Below, piece by piece: positions 17,302 to 27,555 of a DNA stretch of 64,000 bases. The DNA comes from Melioribacteraceae bacterium (lineage in GTDB: Bacteria > Bacteroidota > Ignavibacteria > Ignavibacteriales > Melioribacteraceae): assembly GCA_016342755.1 (NCBI GenBank), contig JAEINS010000012.1, positions 1 through 64,000 on the forward strand, in the 5' to 3' direction. Position 1 is the first letter of the stretch; every line of letters starts with the position of its first letter. The notes below the pieces were generated by a model. The model ran no database searches. It was given only the letters and a program-made list of their open reading frames with translations, and was not told the DNA's origin. Both the position numbers and the translations under genes were made by a program.

Positions 17302-18750
17302 TTAATCACGTACTCTTTCTCGGACAAGGGCATTTTGCAGGCTATTTCGTTTATTAGACTTCACAATACTATATATTTCGTCGGCTCTTTGTTTATTACC
17401 CATTTTCTCGTAAACAACACCCATCTGGTAAATATTGTAAACATTTTCCATATCCGAATTTTTCAGAAGATTTATCGCTTTAACAAAATCACCATTTTTG
17501 TAAGCCAGAATTCCAAGCGTACCGTTTAATAATTTCAACTCATTTTTGTTATTTCTTTTATTTGTCATTAAAATGCATTTTTGAGCTTCAATATCTGCCT
17601 TTTCCAACATGTTATTATAAGTTAATGCATAACATTTATTTACATTGGCAATAAACGAATAATATTCTTTTGTTGAATTTTGTAAGTTTGCCGATTTTGC
17701 AATATTACCGGCGTTATTAAATTTACTAATTGCTTCTTCTGCCATTCCGGTTTCAGTTAAAATTAAACCTTCTCTATTATAACTTTCAATTACATCAGTC
17801 CACATTAAATTAGTTTTAGCTAATTCTCTATAAAGAAGATTTGCATTTAATGCTTCATCAATATTTCCTTCATGTATATATGATGTAGAAATCCAGTATA
17901 ATGCTTTAAGTTTTTCCGGTATTGTCTCAGAAATAACAAAAGACCTTTGATAAAAATCACGTGCTTCCTCAAACTTTTTTTGATAAATATAATTATGACC
18001 AATGCCTAAAACTGCTTTTGTAAAAGTTTGATCCCGTGTTATAGCTTCATTAAAACCGGCTATAGATTCTTCATAATTACCTTGTTCCAGTAAAAACTCA
18101 CCCAGCGAATTATAAGGATCCGGTTCATATGGCAACAATGCAATATATTTTTGAAATGATTTTTTAGCTGAGAGCTGATTGTCTGATGCCATATTGCACA
18201 AACCGAGTAATTTATACGAAATAGCAAAAGCAGAATCTAACGCAATTGTGTTATTTAGATACGTAATTGCCAAATCATATTCCTGATGATCATAATAAAA
18301 TTCACCGGACAAATATTGAATTCTTTTATCTTTTGGAAAAAGTGTAAGGAGTTTACTAAGATGAACTTTTTGCAGAGGTTCGTTTTTATTAAACCGCGAT
18401 TCAATAAAATTAATAAATATCCGCTCACCTAAAGAGACTTTGTTAGAAAGGGAAACCGCTTTTTCAATATGCGATACAACTGTGTTATAATCCTGGTTTT
18501 CAATAACTGACAAATAAATATCAGCAATTGCTAAATCCGCATCATTTGTTAAAGCTTTCTCAAAATACATTTTAGCTGATGAATGATTACCGGCTTCATA
18601 GAAATATCTTCCTTTTAGAAAAGAGTCTTTAGCTGATTCGGAATTACTTGTGATACTCATTTCATCAATCTGGGCTGAAGTTGGCAATGTATAAGAAAAT
18701 AAAATAATGAGGAAGCTTGAATAAACGAGTCTGAGATGTTTTGTTTTCAT
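17302..18750 (-). CDS. Secreted tetratricopeptide-repeat protein
   Basis: 482 aa with an N-terminal signal peptide (hydrophobic core residues 8-24, ending near PTSAQ). The rest is almost entirely TPR repeats: repeated units with alternating small and aromatic positions such as GRYFYEAGNHSSAKMYFEKAL, LAITYLNNTIALDSAFAISY, YNSLGEFLLEQGNYEESIAGF and AVLGIGHNYIYQKKFEEARDF. No enzymatic domain is visible, so a periplasmic scaffolding or protein-interaction role is likely. It is alone on its strand, convergent with the DHOD-like gene and divergent from the protease at 19040, whose promoters share the ~290-bp gap. Confidence 0.85.
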   Translation of the reverse strand: MKTKHLRLVYSSFLIILFSYTLPTSAQIDEMSITSNSESAKDSFLKGRYFYEAGNHSSAKMYFEKALTNDADLAIADIYLSVIENQDYNTVVSHIEKAVSLSNKVSLGERIFINFIESRFNKNEPLQKVHLSKLLTLFPKDKRIQYLSGEFYYDHQEYDLAITYLNNTIALDSAFAISYKLLGLCNMASDNQLSAKKSFQKYIALLPYEPDPYNSLGEFLLEQGNYEESIAGFNEAITRDQTFTKAVLGIGHNYIYQKKFEEARDFYQRSFVISETIPEKLKALYWISTSYIHEGNIDEALNANLLYRELAKTNLMWTDVIESYNREGLILTETGMAEEAISKFNNAGNIAKSANLQNSTKEYYSFIANVNKCYALTYNNMLEKADIEAQKCILMTNKRNNKNELKLLNGTLGILAYKNGDFVKAINLLKNSDMENVYNIYQMGVVYEKMGNKQRADEIYSIVKSNKRNSLQNALVRERVRD

Positions 18751-19039
18751 GATTACTCCTTTGTTAAATTATGATAAAACCATGTTTGGAAAATTTACAA
18801 AGTGCAACATTTCTTTCCAATATTTCAAAAACGTGTGAAAAACAATCATTTTACTTAGAAAAAGTATAGCGTATTAATGAAAAGAATATTGAGAAAACAG
18901 TGCAAATAGTGAACATTTTAGTTTAAGGTAAGTATTTTAATTTGAAGAAGCAATGAAAATTAGAATGATAATTATTGCTTAATCTTTGGTATAGTTATTG
19001 GCTTAAATATGTTAGACAAAATAAGATAAAGGCAAATAA

Positions 19040-20629
19040 TTGAAAATTGTAAACTTCTATATAATAATTCTATTTGTAATAATTTCCGGCAATATTTTTG
19101 GCGGAAATACTGATATTATAAATAAATCAATCAATAATCCGAATGAAATTGTAAAGTATGAAGTTAGTTTTCAATCAAATAAAAAATTAGACTTTTATAA
19201 TTTTATCAGCGGAGTTAATACAGCAGTTGTTATTACTTCGGAAGAACTAAGCAATACATTTAAGTACGATAATTTATTTTTACGCAAATACAATAAACTT
19301 GTTAGAAGTTACTTAAAATCCATTGGATTTGAAACAATAGCAATAACCTTAAAAGAACATGATAAAATTGAGAAAGAGAAATCAGTAGCAGAAACGGTAA
19401 TATTTAAAATTGAAACTGATGTAGAAAACGGTTTTATGTTTAATTTGAAAATGAGTTTTACATCATGTAATCAGGATGTATTTGAATTTGAGAGCAATAC
19501 TGAATATTACTTAGACGAAAACTGGAATAGTTTTTTGGAAAATGAATTAAAGGAAATGTTCAATAATAATGTTGAAAAGAATTATTGTAACAGATTAAAA
19601 TTTGTATCTAATAAAACCGGTTGGACAGAAAAATCAATTATAAAATATTTGGATTCTGAAACAAAAGACGGTTTAGAAGGAATTTATACTAAATTTTCGC
19701 AAGATAACAGAGCTAATTACAAAATTGGAATTGTTAAAGATGGAAACGGTTATAAGATAATTTATCTGGACGGAGCAATTAATAGACAAGATTGGGTAAA
19801 TGGGGAATTAAAAGGAAAATTTAGTGCTACCGCAATGAAGGATTTTTATCAGGTAGAATGGATAATGAATGATAAAAAATTAAATAAAGATGTTTATTTA
19901 AACACTTCTGATGAAAACTTTTTAAGCTTTGAGTTTTTGGGAAAAAATAATTTTTCATCAAGTTATTTGAAAATTTATCCTAATGTGCAGACTGTTAACA
20001 ACAGAGACGAATCTATTCAATTTGGAACGGGAACTGGATTTGCGATTTCAAAAGAAGGTATATTTATTACAAATAATCATGTTGTTGAAGGTTCTAAAGA
20101 AATTAAGGTTCAAATATTAAATAGTATTTTTGAAGCTGATATTATTGCGACTGATATAAAAAATGATTTGGCCGCTATAAAAATCTCTGATAAGAAATTT
20201 AAAGGATTTAGCGAAATTCCATACAACATGAAAACTGTTTTAAGTAATCTTGGCACTGAGGTTTTTACATTAGGCTTTCCATTGATACAGACAATGGGCG
20301 AAGACTTAAAACTGACTAATGGAATAATTAGTTCTAAAAATGGTTATAAAGGGAGTACAAATTCTTATCAGGTTAATGTTGCTATAAATCCGGGTAATAG
20401 CGGCGGACCTTTATTTGATAAAAAAGGGAATTTGATTGGTGTTATAAGCGCAAGACATTCCGAAGCCGAAAATGCAAGTTACGCGGTTAAGTCATCCCGA
20501 TTAGGATCGTTCATAAAAAGAATAGGTTTCGAAAATAATATTAGCGGTGAAATTTCGGGTGATGATAAATCATTAGAAAATTTAGCCAGTAAATTTGAAA
20601 ATTTTATAGCACTGATAAAAGTGAATTAA
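19040..20629 (+). CDS. Exported trypsin-like (HtrA-type) serine protease
   Basis: 529 aa. A short N-terminal hydrophobic segment (residues 3-20) suggests export. Residues ~25-320 match no family that I recognise. The C-terminal ~200 residues are a trypsin-like S1C/HtrA protease with a full triad: His347 (TNNHVVEG), Asp376 (KNDLAAIKI) and Ser454 (NPGNSGGPL). No PDZ domain follows, unlike classical DegP. The start codon is TTG, preceded by AAAGG at good spacing; no better ATG exists in frame nearby. A 14-bp palindromic hairpin lies after the stop. Likely a periplasmic protease. Confidence 0.85.
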   Translation: MKIVNFYIIILFVIISGNIFGGNTDIINKSINNPNEIVKYEVSFQSNKKLDFYNFISGVNTAVVITSEELSNTFKYDNLFLRKYNKLVRSYLKSIGFETIAITLKEHDKIEKEKSVAETVIFKIETDVENGFMFNLKMSFTSCNQDVFEFESNTEYYLDENWNSFLENELKEMFNNNVEKNYCNRLKFVSNKTGWTEKSIIKYLDSETKDGLEGIYTKFSQDNRANYKIGIVKDGNGYKIIYLDGAINRQDWVNGELKGKFSATAMKDFYQVEWIMNDKKLNKDVYLNTSDENFLSFEFLGKNNFSSSYLKIYPNVQTVNNRDESIQFGTGTGFAISKEGIFITNNHVVEGSKEIKVQILNSIFEADIIATDIKNDLAAIKISDKKFKGFSEIPYNMKTVLSNLGTEVFTLGFPLIQTMGEDLKLTNGIISSKNGYKGSTNSYQVNVAINPGNSGGPLFDKKGNLIGVISARHSEAENASYAVKSSRLGSFIKRIGFENNISGEISGDDKSLENLASKFENFIALIKVN

Positions 20630-20642
20630 GAAATAGGACTTA

Positions 20643-20684
20643 TAAACCTGATATTAAAATATTATAATAATAATATCAGGTTTA
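20643..20684. terminator. Bidirectional hairpin between convergent genes
   Basis: A 14-bp perfect inverted repeat (TAAACCTGATATTA / TAATATCAGGTTTA) with a 14-base AT loop lies between the protease (plus) and the permease (minus). It lacks a strong T-run but is well placed to end transcription from both sides. Confidence 0.6.
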
Positions 20685-20730
20685 AGAACACAACATTAAA
20701 GCGAAAAAAGATTTAAAAAACCATCCGCAA

Positions 20731-22823
20731 TTATTCAAAATAATTTGTCCTGATCAGGTGATATTTTTTTACAATTTCATCTAACGAATCCGGTTCGCCA
20801 ATAATTGTAAGTATATCGTTTTCTTTTAAAATAGTACTGCCATCAGGTATTATATTGTCGTTATTTCGCCTAATCCAGGCAACTAAGCTTCCTTTTGGAA
20901 GATTAATTTGCTGCAAAGAGTTTTCGCTCATATTTATGGTTTCATCTCTATTCGATATTTTAAGATATAAAAACCTTTCATAATGCAGCATAGCAATTTT
21001 TAACTCATGCGGGTTTTTTGCTCTGTCCCAATCTTTGAAAAATGAATTTTCCTCAACTCTGCTTGCAATTCTTGCCAGTATTCTTAGGTGCTGGGTCGGA
21101 TTTTTTTTAGGGCTGACTAAGAAAAAAACTGCTTTTACTATGACTTCGGTAATCTCGTCACTTTGGGACAATGGATTTTTATACAATATTTTCACACCTT
21201 TTTTAGGGCGTACTAATGCCAGTTTTGGATTTTCTAATCCATCAATAATTAAGTGGGGGAGCGCAATTTGCCTAATTACCGGAGTGGCTCCAATTCTTGT
21301 TCCGTCTAAAAATTCCTTTAAAATCTTTTTTGCGGGATAATTAATATCCTCCGAAATCCATTCGGCAACCTGTTTAGCAATTTCTTCAAAATTTGAAATT
21401 TCGTCAATATCTATTATAAAACTTTTTGCAACTATTTCATCAAAAGGATCTTCCTTTTTAGGAGTTCTTTTTTTCATTAAATCTCTTAGTTCATAATCAA
21501 TTCCCGCATATTTATATTGACCAAGTCTTTCAAAAATATTATATATTGCTCCGGTTCGTAAAACATGCCCTTTTGCATAGTAAAAATACCATAATGATCC
21601 TGCTATTATTAATGTTACGGAAAAAAGAAAAGGCATCCAGCCCATTTCCATAATAAAAATAAATGAACTAACAATTCCGAAAATTTGCATCCAGGGATAA
21701 AAGGGAGACTTAAATGAAGGATCGTATGATTCAATCTTACTTTCTCGCATAATAATAACAGAAAAGCAGGTAATGGAAAAAAGTAATAACAGAAAAGTGC
21801 TGGTAAGTTTTGCTATAGTTGTAGGATTTAAAAAATATATTATGGCTGCTATTATTAGTACTGAAATTATTATCGATACAAAAGGTGTTCCTTTAGAATC
21901 TATTTTTCTAAATATAGTTGGAATAAGATGATCACGGCTCATGGCAAGAGGATATCTGGAAGCACTTAAAATTCCCGCATTTGCGACAGAAAGAAATGAA
22001 AAAATAGCGGCAAAAGAAATTAGGATAACACCAGTACGTCCTGAAAACGCTTCTGCTGCAACCGCGGCAGGGATTAAACTACCAGCTAATGTATCCATGG
22101 GAATTACTCCCACCATTATAATAAGACCTAGTACATATATAATAAGTGAAGTTCCTAATGCCCAAAATATTCCTCTTACTAAATTTATTTCCGGACGGGA
22201 AATTTCTTCAGCAAGACTTATTACTTTTGTAATTCCGATATAGCTCATAAATACAAAGCCGGCGGTTGAAAACAGAGATGTAAACTCTGTATCAAAAATA
22301 CCGGAAAAGTTTTCAGTTTTAACTTCAGAAATTCCTCCGATAATAAAAACGACTAAGATTGATATTAAAAATACTAATAATACTATTTGGAAAGTTCCGC
22401 TCTTCTTTGAACCAAGCAGATTTACTAAACCAAGTATAAAAGCAATTCCAATCGAAATCGGGATAATTTCTACATCAGGGAAAAATATTTGAAGATAAGC
22501 TCCCATACCTATTAATGCAAAAGCAACTTTTAATATTAGCGAAAGCCATGTTCCAACTCCGCCAATAGTTCCGAAATATGGACCCAGAGTACGGTCTATA
22601 AAAAAATAAATTCCTCCGGCCCGGGGAATAGCGGTTGCTAATTCAATTTGACTTAATAGAGCAGGTATTAAAGGAATAACCGCTATTAGATACGATAAGA
22701 CTATGGCAGAACCTGCTTCTAAGGCAGCCAGACCAGGCAGTAAAAAAAACCACCGCTAATTGTGGTTCCGGTTGCAATAGCAAAAACTCCCCAAAAATTT
22801 ATACTTTTTCTCAGACGTGCCAT
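20731..22823 (-). pseudogene. Amino-acid permease / EIIA-like / TrkA-C fusion, frameshifted
   Basis: The whole gene would encode about 697 aa: an APC-family transporter (about 12 TM helices, residues 1-440), a PTS EIIA type-2-like domain (about 470-620, with the His-bearing IALPHLIIDG) and a C-terminal TrkA-C-like ligand-binding domain (LPKGSLVAWIRR...ENDILTIIGE). Translation starts at 22823 (ATG, AAAGGTG upstream) and reads MARLRKSINFWGVFAIATG...SGGFF. A run of eight Ts (minus strand; 22742-22749) then shifts the frame to an early stop. Adding one T restores LLPGLAALEAG and reads without interruption to 20731. The intact frame downstream suggests a recent lesion, phase variation or a homopolymer sequencing error. 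APC-EIIA-TrkA fusions are likely regulated amino-acid/cation transporters. Confidence 0.85.
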
Positions 22824-23010
22824 AATTCACCTTTAATTGAGTAAGCAAAAACACGGATTGAATCTAATATTTAATTAATGGAACCAACTAAATAGGTCTA
22901 AGTATATTCAGAATTTATTTTGCCGTTATTATAAAGTAAAATTAGTTAAAAACAAATAATATTTTTTATGAATTGAAAATTATATACAGGGAAGAGATTT
23001 ATTTCAGAGT

Positions 23011-23040
23011 AAAAAAAAGGGATTCAATATTTTGAATCCC
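23011..23040 (-). terminator. Terminator of the ATP-citrate lyase operon
   Basis: Read on the minus strand: GGGATTCAA, a 4-base loop, TTGAATCCC and then eight Ts. It lies 38 nt past the aclA stop. The same hairpin follows tRNA-Leu at 27564-27585. Confidence 0.88.
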
Positions 23041-23052
23041 TAAAAAGTACCG
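23011..23052 (-). repeat. 42-bp direct repeat, distal copy (tRNA-Leu 3' end + terminator)
   Basis: It is identical in 39 of 42 positions to 27556-27597: eight As, the 9-bp stem hairpin, a short A-rich link and GTACCG. In the other copy TACCG is the last five bases of the tRNA-Leu gene, so this copy carries a scrap of tRNA 3' end that has no tRNA attached. The two copies are in the same orientation and enclose the acl operon. The hairpin loop here (TATT) is the reverse complement of the other copy's loop (AATA). Confidence 0.8.
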
Positions 23053-23077
23053 TGAACCAGAAGAGCTTTTAATCTAT

Positions 23078-25801
23078 TTATAATACAAATTTAAGCTCAC
23101 GTTGTGGAGTTCTGCAATCCATATCCTGACCACGGTCTCTATGATCAGCAATTTCTGCCGCAACACCAATTGATCTGCCATATAAGAATAATGTGAATAC
23201 CAAATTTTGTATTTGCTGTTTAGAGATTTTACCTGAAGCAAAATCTTTCCAAACAAGTTTTAATGTTAAAACAGCCAAGACCGCATCAACATTAACGCAG
23301 AATACATTTCTAGTCGCGCCTTCATTAAATAATTCTTTTACCAGTTTATGATAGAAGTCTAAGAAAACATTATACACATCACGTTTTTCAAGTTCACTGC
23401 TAACAAATTGTTCACGCGGATCAAAATTAACATCGTTGCCTTTGAACACAGGATGATTTACACATGGAATTCGTTTGTAATTTAATTCGCCAAATTCTTT
23501 CGAGTGTTTTTTGAATCTTGTATATTCTTTAGCCGCTTCGCTAGCTAATTTATCTAAATCAACATCATTTTTCCTGGAACTTGGATCAGTAATATTTATT
23601 TTCTCAAAGGTGTTTAACAAGAAATCAATTGCTTCAAAACCGTTTCCGCCATGCGCTAACCCGGTGTTAACCATAAATCCAACAAACGCCAGAGAAATAT
23701 TGTTTCCCGCACTAACTGATTCCTTAGAGCCTTTTGCCGAAATTGTTCCCGGTCCGTTTGTAAGAGTTAAACCTATAAGAGTCTGGAACTCAAAAAGTTC
23801 ATCCCCGGTTGGAACCCTGTTAAAAAGGATTTTGAAAGCATTGTCCGTAAAACTATTATTTATATTGGATATTTTCTTATCAGTCAGTTTTTGCCAGAAT
23901 TTATTGTTTTTTCTATCAATTACCGAATAGGCAAAAATCCTTGATATAACATATAAATATGAAAGTGAATCTTCTGCAACCTTTTTACTAATGCGTTTTT
24001 CCAGCATCGGTTTCCAGAAAATACAAACAGCGATAGTGGCAAGTAAAAACTCATGCTGATCTTTGATATACATTTTTTCTTTTTCAGCAATATTTAGAAT
24101 ATATTGACATACTTTTAGAGCAATACAATTTTTATTACTTTTTTTAACTTCTTTGTAAAGCATATCAGCAACGTCACTTTTCTTAGGAGCCTTTTTAGTT
24201 AGAAGTTTTTCCCTAATGTATTTGTGAACCTCGACAGGTATTTTTTTGTTTTCGTGAATACCAAATTCACGTATTAAATCTATTATAAACTCAGCTTGCT
24301 TTCTAGAGTTCGCCAATAACGGCTTATTTCCAATCATGGCAATTTGCGAGCTTATATAAGCGTTTGGAGTTGCTCCGTTAGCCATTGCAGTATCAATATT
24401 AAGCATAGCTTTAGGATTCATTTTTAAGAAAATATTTAGCAATAAATTAATTGAAGGGATATCTTCTTTTTCCGGAAGTACTTTTGCAATTGAGAAATAA
24501 ATATTTTCTTCAATAGAATTTTTAGACAGATCAAGAATAGTTTTCCCATGAAGTTCAGCAACTTGAGTCCCGGGATTCATTTTGGAAGCACCAGATGTAT
24601 TTCGCATATTTTGTCTTAAATACTGCGCTCCTACTTGCTTATTTATTTCCTCAATTTGTTTATCATAAGGAGAAATTGCTCTAAACACGGGAATATTTAA
24701 TTCATCAGGTAATTTCATAATTGTGTCTGAGAGCCATGGTTTTAATGAAAGGTCACCATCCGAAGGGAAATCAGGTTCTTCATCAAGTTTTTCAAAAACA
24801 GTTTTCATAGCATCCGGCACCTGTTGTATATTAGCTACACGTACACCGCGCTTGCTTACTTTAGGCTTATCAGGATTAAAACATTTAACTCCAAAATAAT
24901 CATCAAACCATTTCTCTTTTGTTTCAGCATCATCGCCGCCGCCGGCAAGTGCCCCGGCATGACCGCAGGATCTTGAAATATTCTTTTTCCATCTTCCTGT
25001 TACACAAACTACAATTGGTTTATTAAAACCAAATCTTCGTTCTTTAATCCAATCCAAAGCCATCTTTTCATAATAACCGCCGGGTTCTACATAAAGAGCT
25101 ATTGCCTTTGTACGGGGATCGTTCTGCGCAGCGTATAAAAATTCAGGCAATGCAAAATGTACATAAACATCCTTACCTGAACTAACAGCTGTTGAAATAC
25201 CAAATCCGGCAATTCTTAAATATTCGGCCATTGTTGTTGTAAAATTTCCGGAATTAGAATGAATTGCTATAGAACCTTTTTTAAGTGTTTCGGCAGGATC
25301 ATCACCACCCAAAGCTCCTCCAACTCTTACGTTATCCCAAACATTAGCTATACCTAATGAATTTGCGCCAATCACGTCAACACCGGCTTCCTGGCACAAA
25401 AATCTGATGTTTCTGGAATCACGCGAAGAAATTTTTTCAGTAACAATTACTATGCGTTTAAGGTCTTCATTGTATTGCGTTAATTCGGATACAGCCTGAC
25501 TAACAGCCGTGGGCGGTAAATAAATAACACCAGTATCAAATGTATGCCCGTTGTCCATTACGTCCCGAACTGACTGGTAATATGGGATATCGCCAATTTT
25601 AGTTTCTAATTTACCGCTTCTTCCGTATTGTACGCCGGCAACTATATTTCCGCCACTATACTCGTGCGAAACGGGTGTTACCTTTCTACTTTCACTTCCT
25701 AATATATTTATAACACATACCCTGCTATTTTCTGTTACTAATTCTTCTAAAGAATGTACACCAACAAAGTATGGAAAAGGTTTCGTTTTTAATTGTCTCA
25801 T
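23078..25801 (-). CDS. aclA: ATP-citrate lyase large (alpha) subunit, long form
   Basis: Large subunit of ATP-citrate lyase, which cleaves citrate with ATP and CoA to acetyl-CoA and oxaloacetate. The N-terminal part (1-365) is a succinyl-CoA-synthetase-like CoA-ligase with the phospho-histidine His281 in CGHAGALAGG. The C-terminal part (about 655-907) is a citrate-synthase-type lyase with candidate catalytic residues His717 (GLAHGG), His783 (VNHPV) and Asp839 (VNVDA), and the conserved GRSIG. Between them, residues ~370-655 form a helical, Lys-rich region without clear family match, making this protein 907 aa against about 600 in Chlorobium. It follows aclB by 29 nt. No frameshift is seen. 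Confidence 0.9.
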   Translation of the reverse strand: MRQLKTKPFPYFVGVHSLEELVTENSRVCVINILGSESRKVTPVSHEYSGGNIVAGVQYGRSGKLETKIGDIPYYQSVRDVMDNGHTFDTGVIYLPPTAVSQAVSELTQYNEDLKRIVIVTEKISSRDSRNIRFLCQEAGVDVIGANSLGIANVWDNVRVGGALGGDDPAETLKKGSIAIHSNSGNFTTTMAEYLRIAGFGISTAVSSGKDVYVHFALPEFLYAAQNDPRTKAIALYVEPGGYYEKMALDWIKERRFGFNKPIVVCVTGRWKKNISRSCGHAGALAGGGDDAETKEKWFDDYFGVKCFNPDKPKVSKRGVRVANIQQVPDAMKTVFEKLDEEPDFPSDGDLSLKPWLSDTIMKLPDELNIPVFRAISPYDKQIEEINKQVGAQYLRQNMRNTSGASKMNPGTQVAELHGKTILDLSKNSIEENIYFSIAKVLPEKEDIPSINLLLNIFLKMNPKAMLNIDTAMANGATPNAYISSQIAMIGNKPLLANSRKQAEFIIDLIREFGIHENKKIPVEVHKYIREKLLTKKAPKKSDVADMLYKEVKKSNKNCIALKVCQYILNIAEKEKMYIKDQHEFLLATIAVCIFWKPMLEKRISKKVAEDSLSYLYVISRIFAYSVIDRKNNKFWQKLTDKKISNINNSFTDNAFKILFNRVPTGDELFEFQTLIGLTLTNGPGTISAKGSKESVSAGNNISLAFVGFMVNTGLAHGGNGFEAIDFLLNTFEKINITDPSSRKNDVDLDKLASEAAKEYTRFKKHSKEFGELNYKRIPCVNHPVFKGNDVNFDPREQFVSSELEKRDVYNVFLDFYHKLVKELFNEGATRNVFCVNVDAVLAVLTLKLVWKDFASGKISKQQIQNLVFTLFLYGRSIGVAAEIADHRDRGQDMDCRTPQRELKFVL

Positions 25802-25830
25802 ATTCTTCTCAATTTTTAATTAACACTTTG

Positions 25831-27102
25831 TTAGCTGTTTTTACTAGTTAATCTTAAATATTCTTTTTTCCCTTCTTTACTCCACCACTCATCAATTTTC
25901 TTCGCGTATTCTATTGAAAGTATCATTGATGTATCAAATCCAAAAACTTTATAAGGTAGTTTAAGAGTGTCTAGAATATCTTTTGCATAAAACATTCCTT
26001 TAACCAGATTGGGACCGCCGCGCCCTATAACCGTATAAATTGGTTTTGATCCGTTCTCAGCTATATGATCACGAAGTGCGTCAAATATACCTTTGAAAGT
26101 AACGTATATATCGGTGTTATTTGCTTTCCCGCCAATTAGCAACAAGACATTGGCTTTTTCTAACCAATGCTTAAATACTATACGGCTTATATCATACATT
26201 TTTTCATAAGGAGGATTTCCTCCAAAATCTGAAGCAAATATAGCTGAAGATCCCAGGGTTTCTGTTGCGGCCGAATTAGCACCGCCGCCGAACATAAACG
26301 GAATAATACTTCCTTTGGGATTTAGTTCAACAACATCACTCTGACCTTGATATGTACGTAATTTATTGATCTCAGACTCAAAAGGGGAGATATCCGACTG
26401 GAATATTGTGGAAGGTAATCCAATACGTTTCCATGCGGGATTATCCTGATCGAATGCAGCTTTAATATCGCACGCAACCGGAATATACTGATTACCCTGT
26501 TTTGTTACACGGATAGGATTAATCTCAATTGTTGTTAATCCGTAATTTTCATAAAGATCCCAAAGTTTTGGAATGAACCTTACTAAACACGAGATATATC
26601 TTTGCGGACAGCCGGTATCGGTTAACGCGTTAGTAATATCGAATGATTTCAGACCGATAAACGGATCGATCTCTACAATTTTTTTCTTATCAGCCGGAAG
26701 ACTTTCTATATCAACTCCTCCGTGAGGTGTAATTGTAAATATAGGCTTTCTATGTATGGTTGAAGCGGTAATCGAAAAATATACTTCCAGTTCAGCTTCA
26801 ACAAATTCTTCCATTGTTACGCCATTTGCCTGAATGGTTTTTATGCCATGTTTATGTTTTGCAAAATATAAATCTTGCTTGGCATCCAAAGCATCAACAA
26901 GATTATCTACTATTTTAATTAATCCCGCTTTCCCTTTTTTCCCGACTCCGCCATAGAAAAAAGGTTTTACAACTAGTTTTCCATGTTTGTCCAACATTTG
27001 TTGAATTTCTTCCTTATTTGCTCCACCCGTAATTACTTCGGGATATGGAAATTCTACTAAGTCGAGCAATTTGGAACCATATCTTAATCCAGATAATTGC
27101 AT
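25831..27102 (-). CDS. aclB: ATP-citrate lyase small (beta) subunit
   Basis: 423 aa, the usual size (about 400). The N-terminal ATP-grasp region (GKLVVKPFFYGGVGKKGKAG, ITPHGGVDIESLP, TTIEINPIRV, VACDIKAAFD) binds ATP and passes phosphate to the large subunit. The C-terminal CoA-ligase part (MFGGGANSAATETLGSSAIFA; LLLIGGKANNTD; VIGRGGPN) completes the citryl-CoA synthetase half. It is the first gene of a two-gene operon read leftward, in the aclB-aclA order known from Chlorobi. About 450 bp without genes separate it from tRNA-Leu upstream. Confidence 0.92.
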   Translation of the reverse strand: MQLSGLRYGSKLLDLVEFPYPEVITGGANKEEIQQMLDKHGKLVVKPFFYGGVGKKGKAGLIKIVDNLVDALDAKQDLYFAKHKHGIKTIQANGVTMEEFVEAELEVYFSITASTIHRKPIFTITPHGGVDIESLPADKKKIVEIDPFIGLKSFDITNALTDTGCPQRYISCLVRFIPKLWDLYENYGLTTIEINPIRVTKQGNQYIPVACDIKAAFDQDNPAWKRIGLPSTIFQSDISPFESEINKLRTYQGQSDVVELNPKGSIIPFMFGGGANSAATETLGSSAIFASDFGGNPPYEKMYDISRIVFKHWLEKANVLLLIGGKANNTDIYVTFKGIFDALRDHIAENGSKPIYTVIGRGGPNLVKGMFYAKDILDTLKLPYKVFGFDTSMILSIEYAKKIDEWWSKEGKKEYLRLTSKNS

Positions 27103-27554
27103 GTAAGTGCCTATATATTCATTTCAAAAAAATAGGTTAATTATACATTTTTGTTGAAAATTGATATTGTAAAACTGAATGACAAAGATCTTTTAGTTGA
27201 TATTAAGACTACATCTAAGTTTCTAAATACATAATCAAATAATTCCATTGGAATAAAGTGGCTTGCGAATTTAGCTTAGACAATTAGGTTAGATTCTTTG
27301 TCAGACAGATTATACAGCGTAGCGAAAGAACGTTCTCAAACAAAAATTTAATTTGATATTGATAACATAGAAAAACTTATTGAAGTAACAAAATTATATA
27401 AGGAAAAATTTACTTATATAAATTGTGCGAAAACTGAGGAATTAAGTTAAAAATAGAAGTTGAAATTAGATAGGAATGGAATTTATATAAATTGCTTAAA
27501 TCATTTATATATGTAAAGCAAATAGAGTAAATAATTAATATCGAAATTTTAAAT
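27103..27554. other. Non-coding stretch upstream of aclB
   Basis: No intact gene is present. The plus strand contains stop-broken stretches that read like degraded coding sequence (for instance a ~30-codon open stretch around 27353-27446), but no family could be named. The region must hold the aclB promoter. It lies inside the pair of 42-bp repeats. Confidence 0.4.
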
Positions 27555-27555
27555 A

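Noticed and set aside
18985-19002. Possible sigma-54 promoter before the protease (TGGTAT-N5-TTGG)
   Set aside because: Two deviations from consensus in key positions; weaker than the one at 49913 and expected by chance in AT-rich DNA.
27353-27446. Open stretch between tRNA-Leu and aclB
   Set aside because: About 30 codons bounded by stops, no start, no family pattern; mentioned only as possible degraded sequence.
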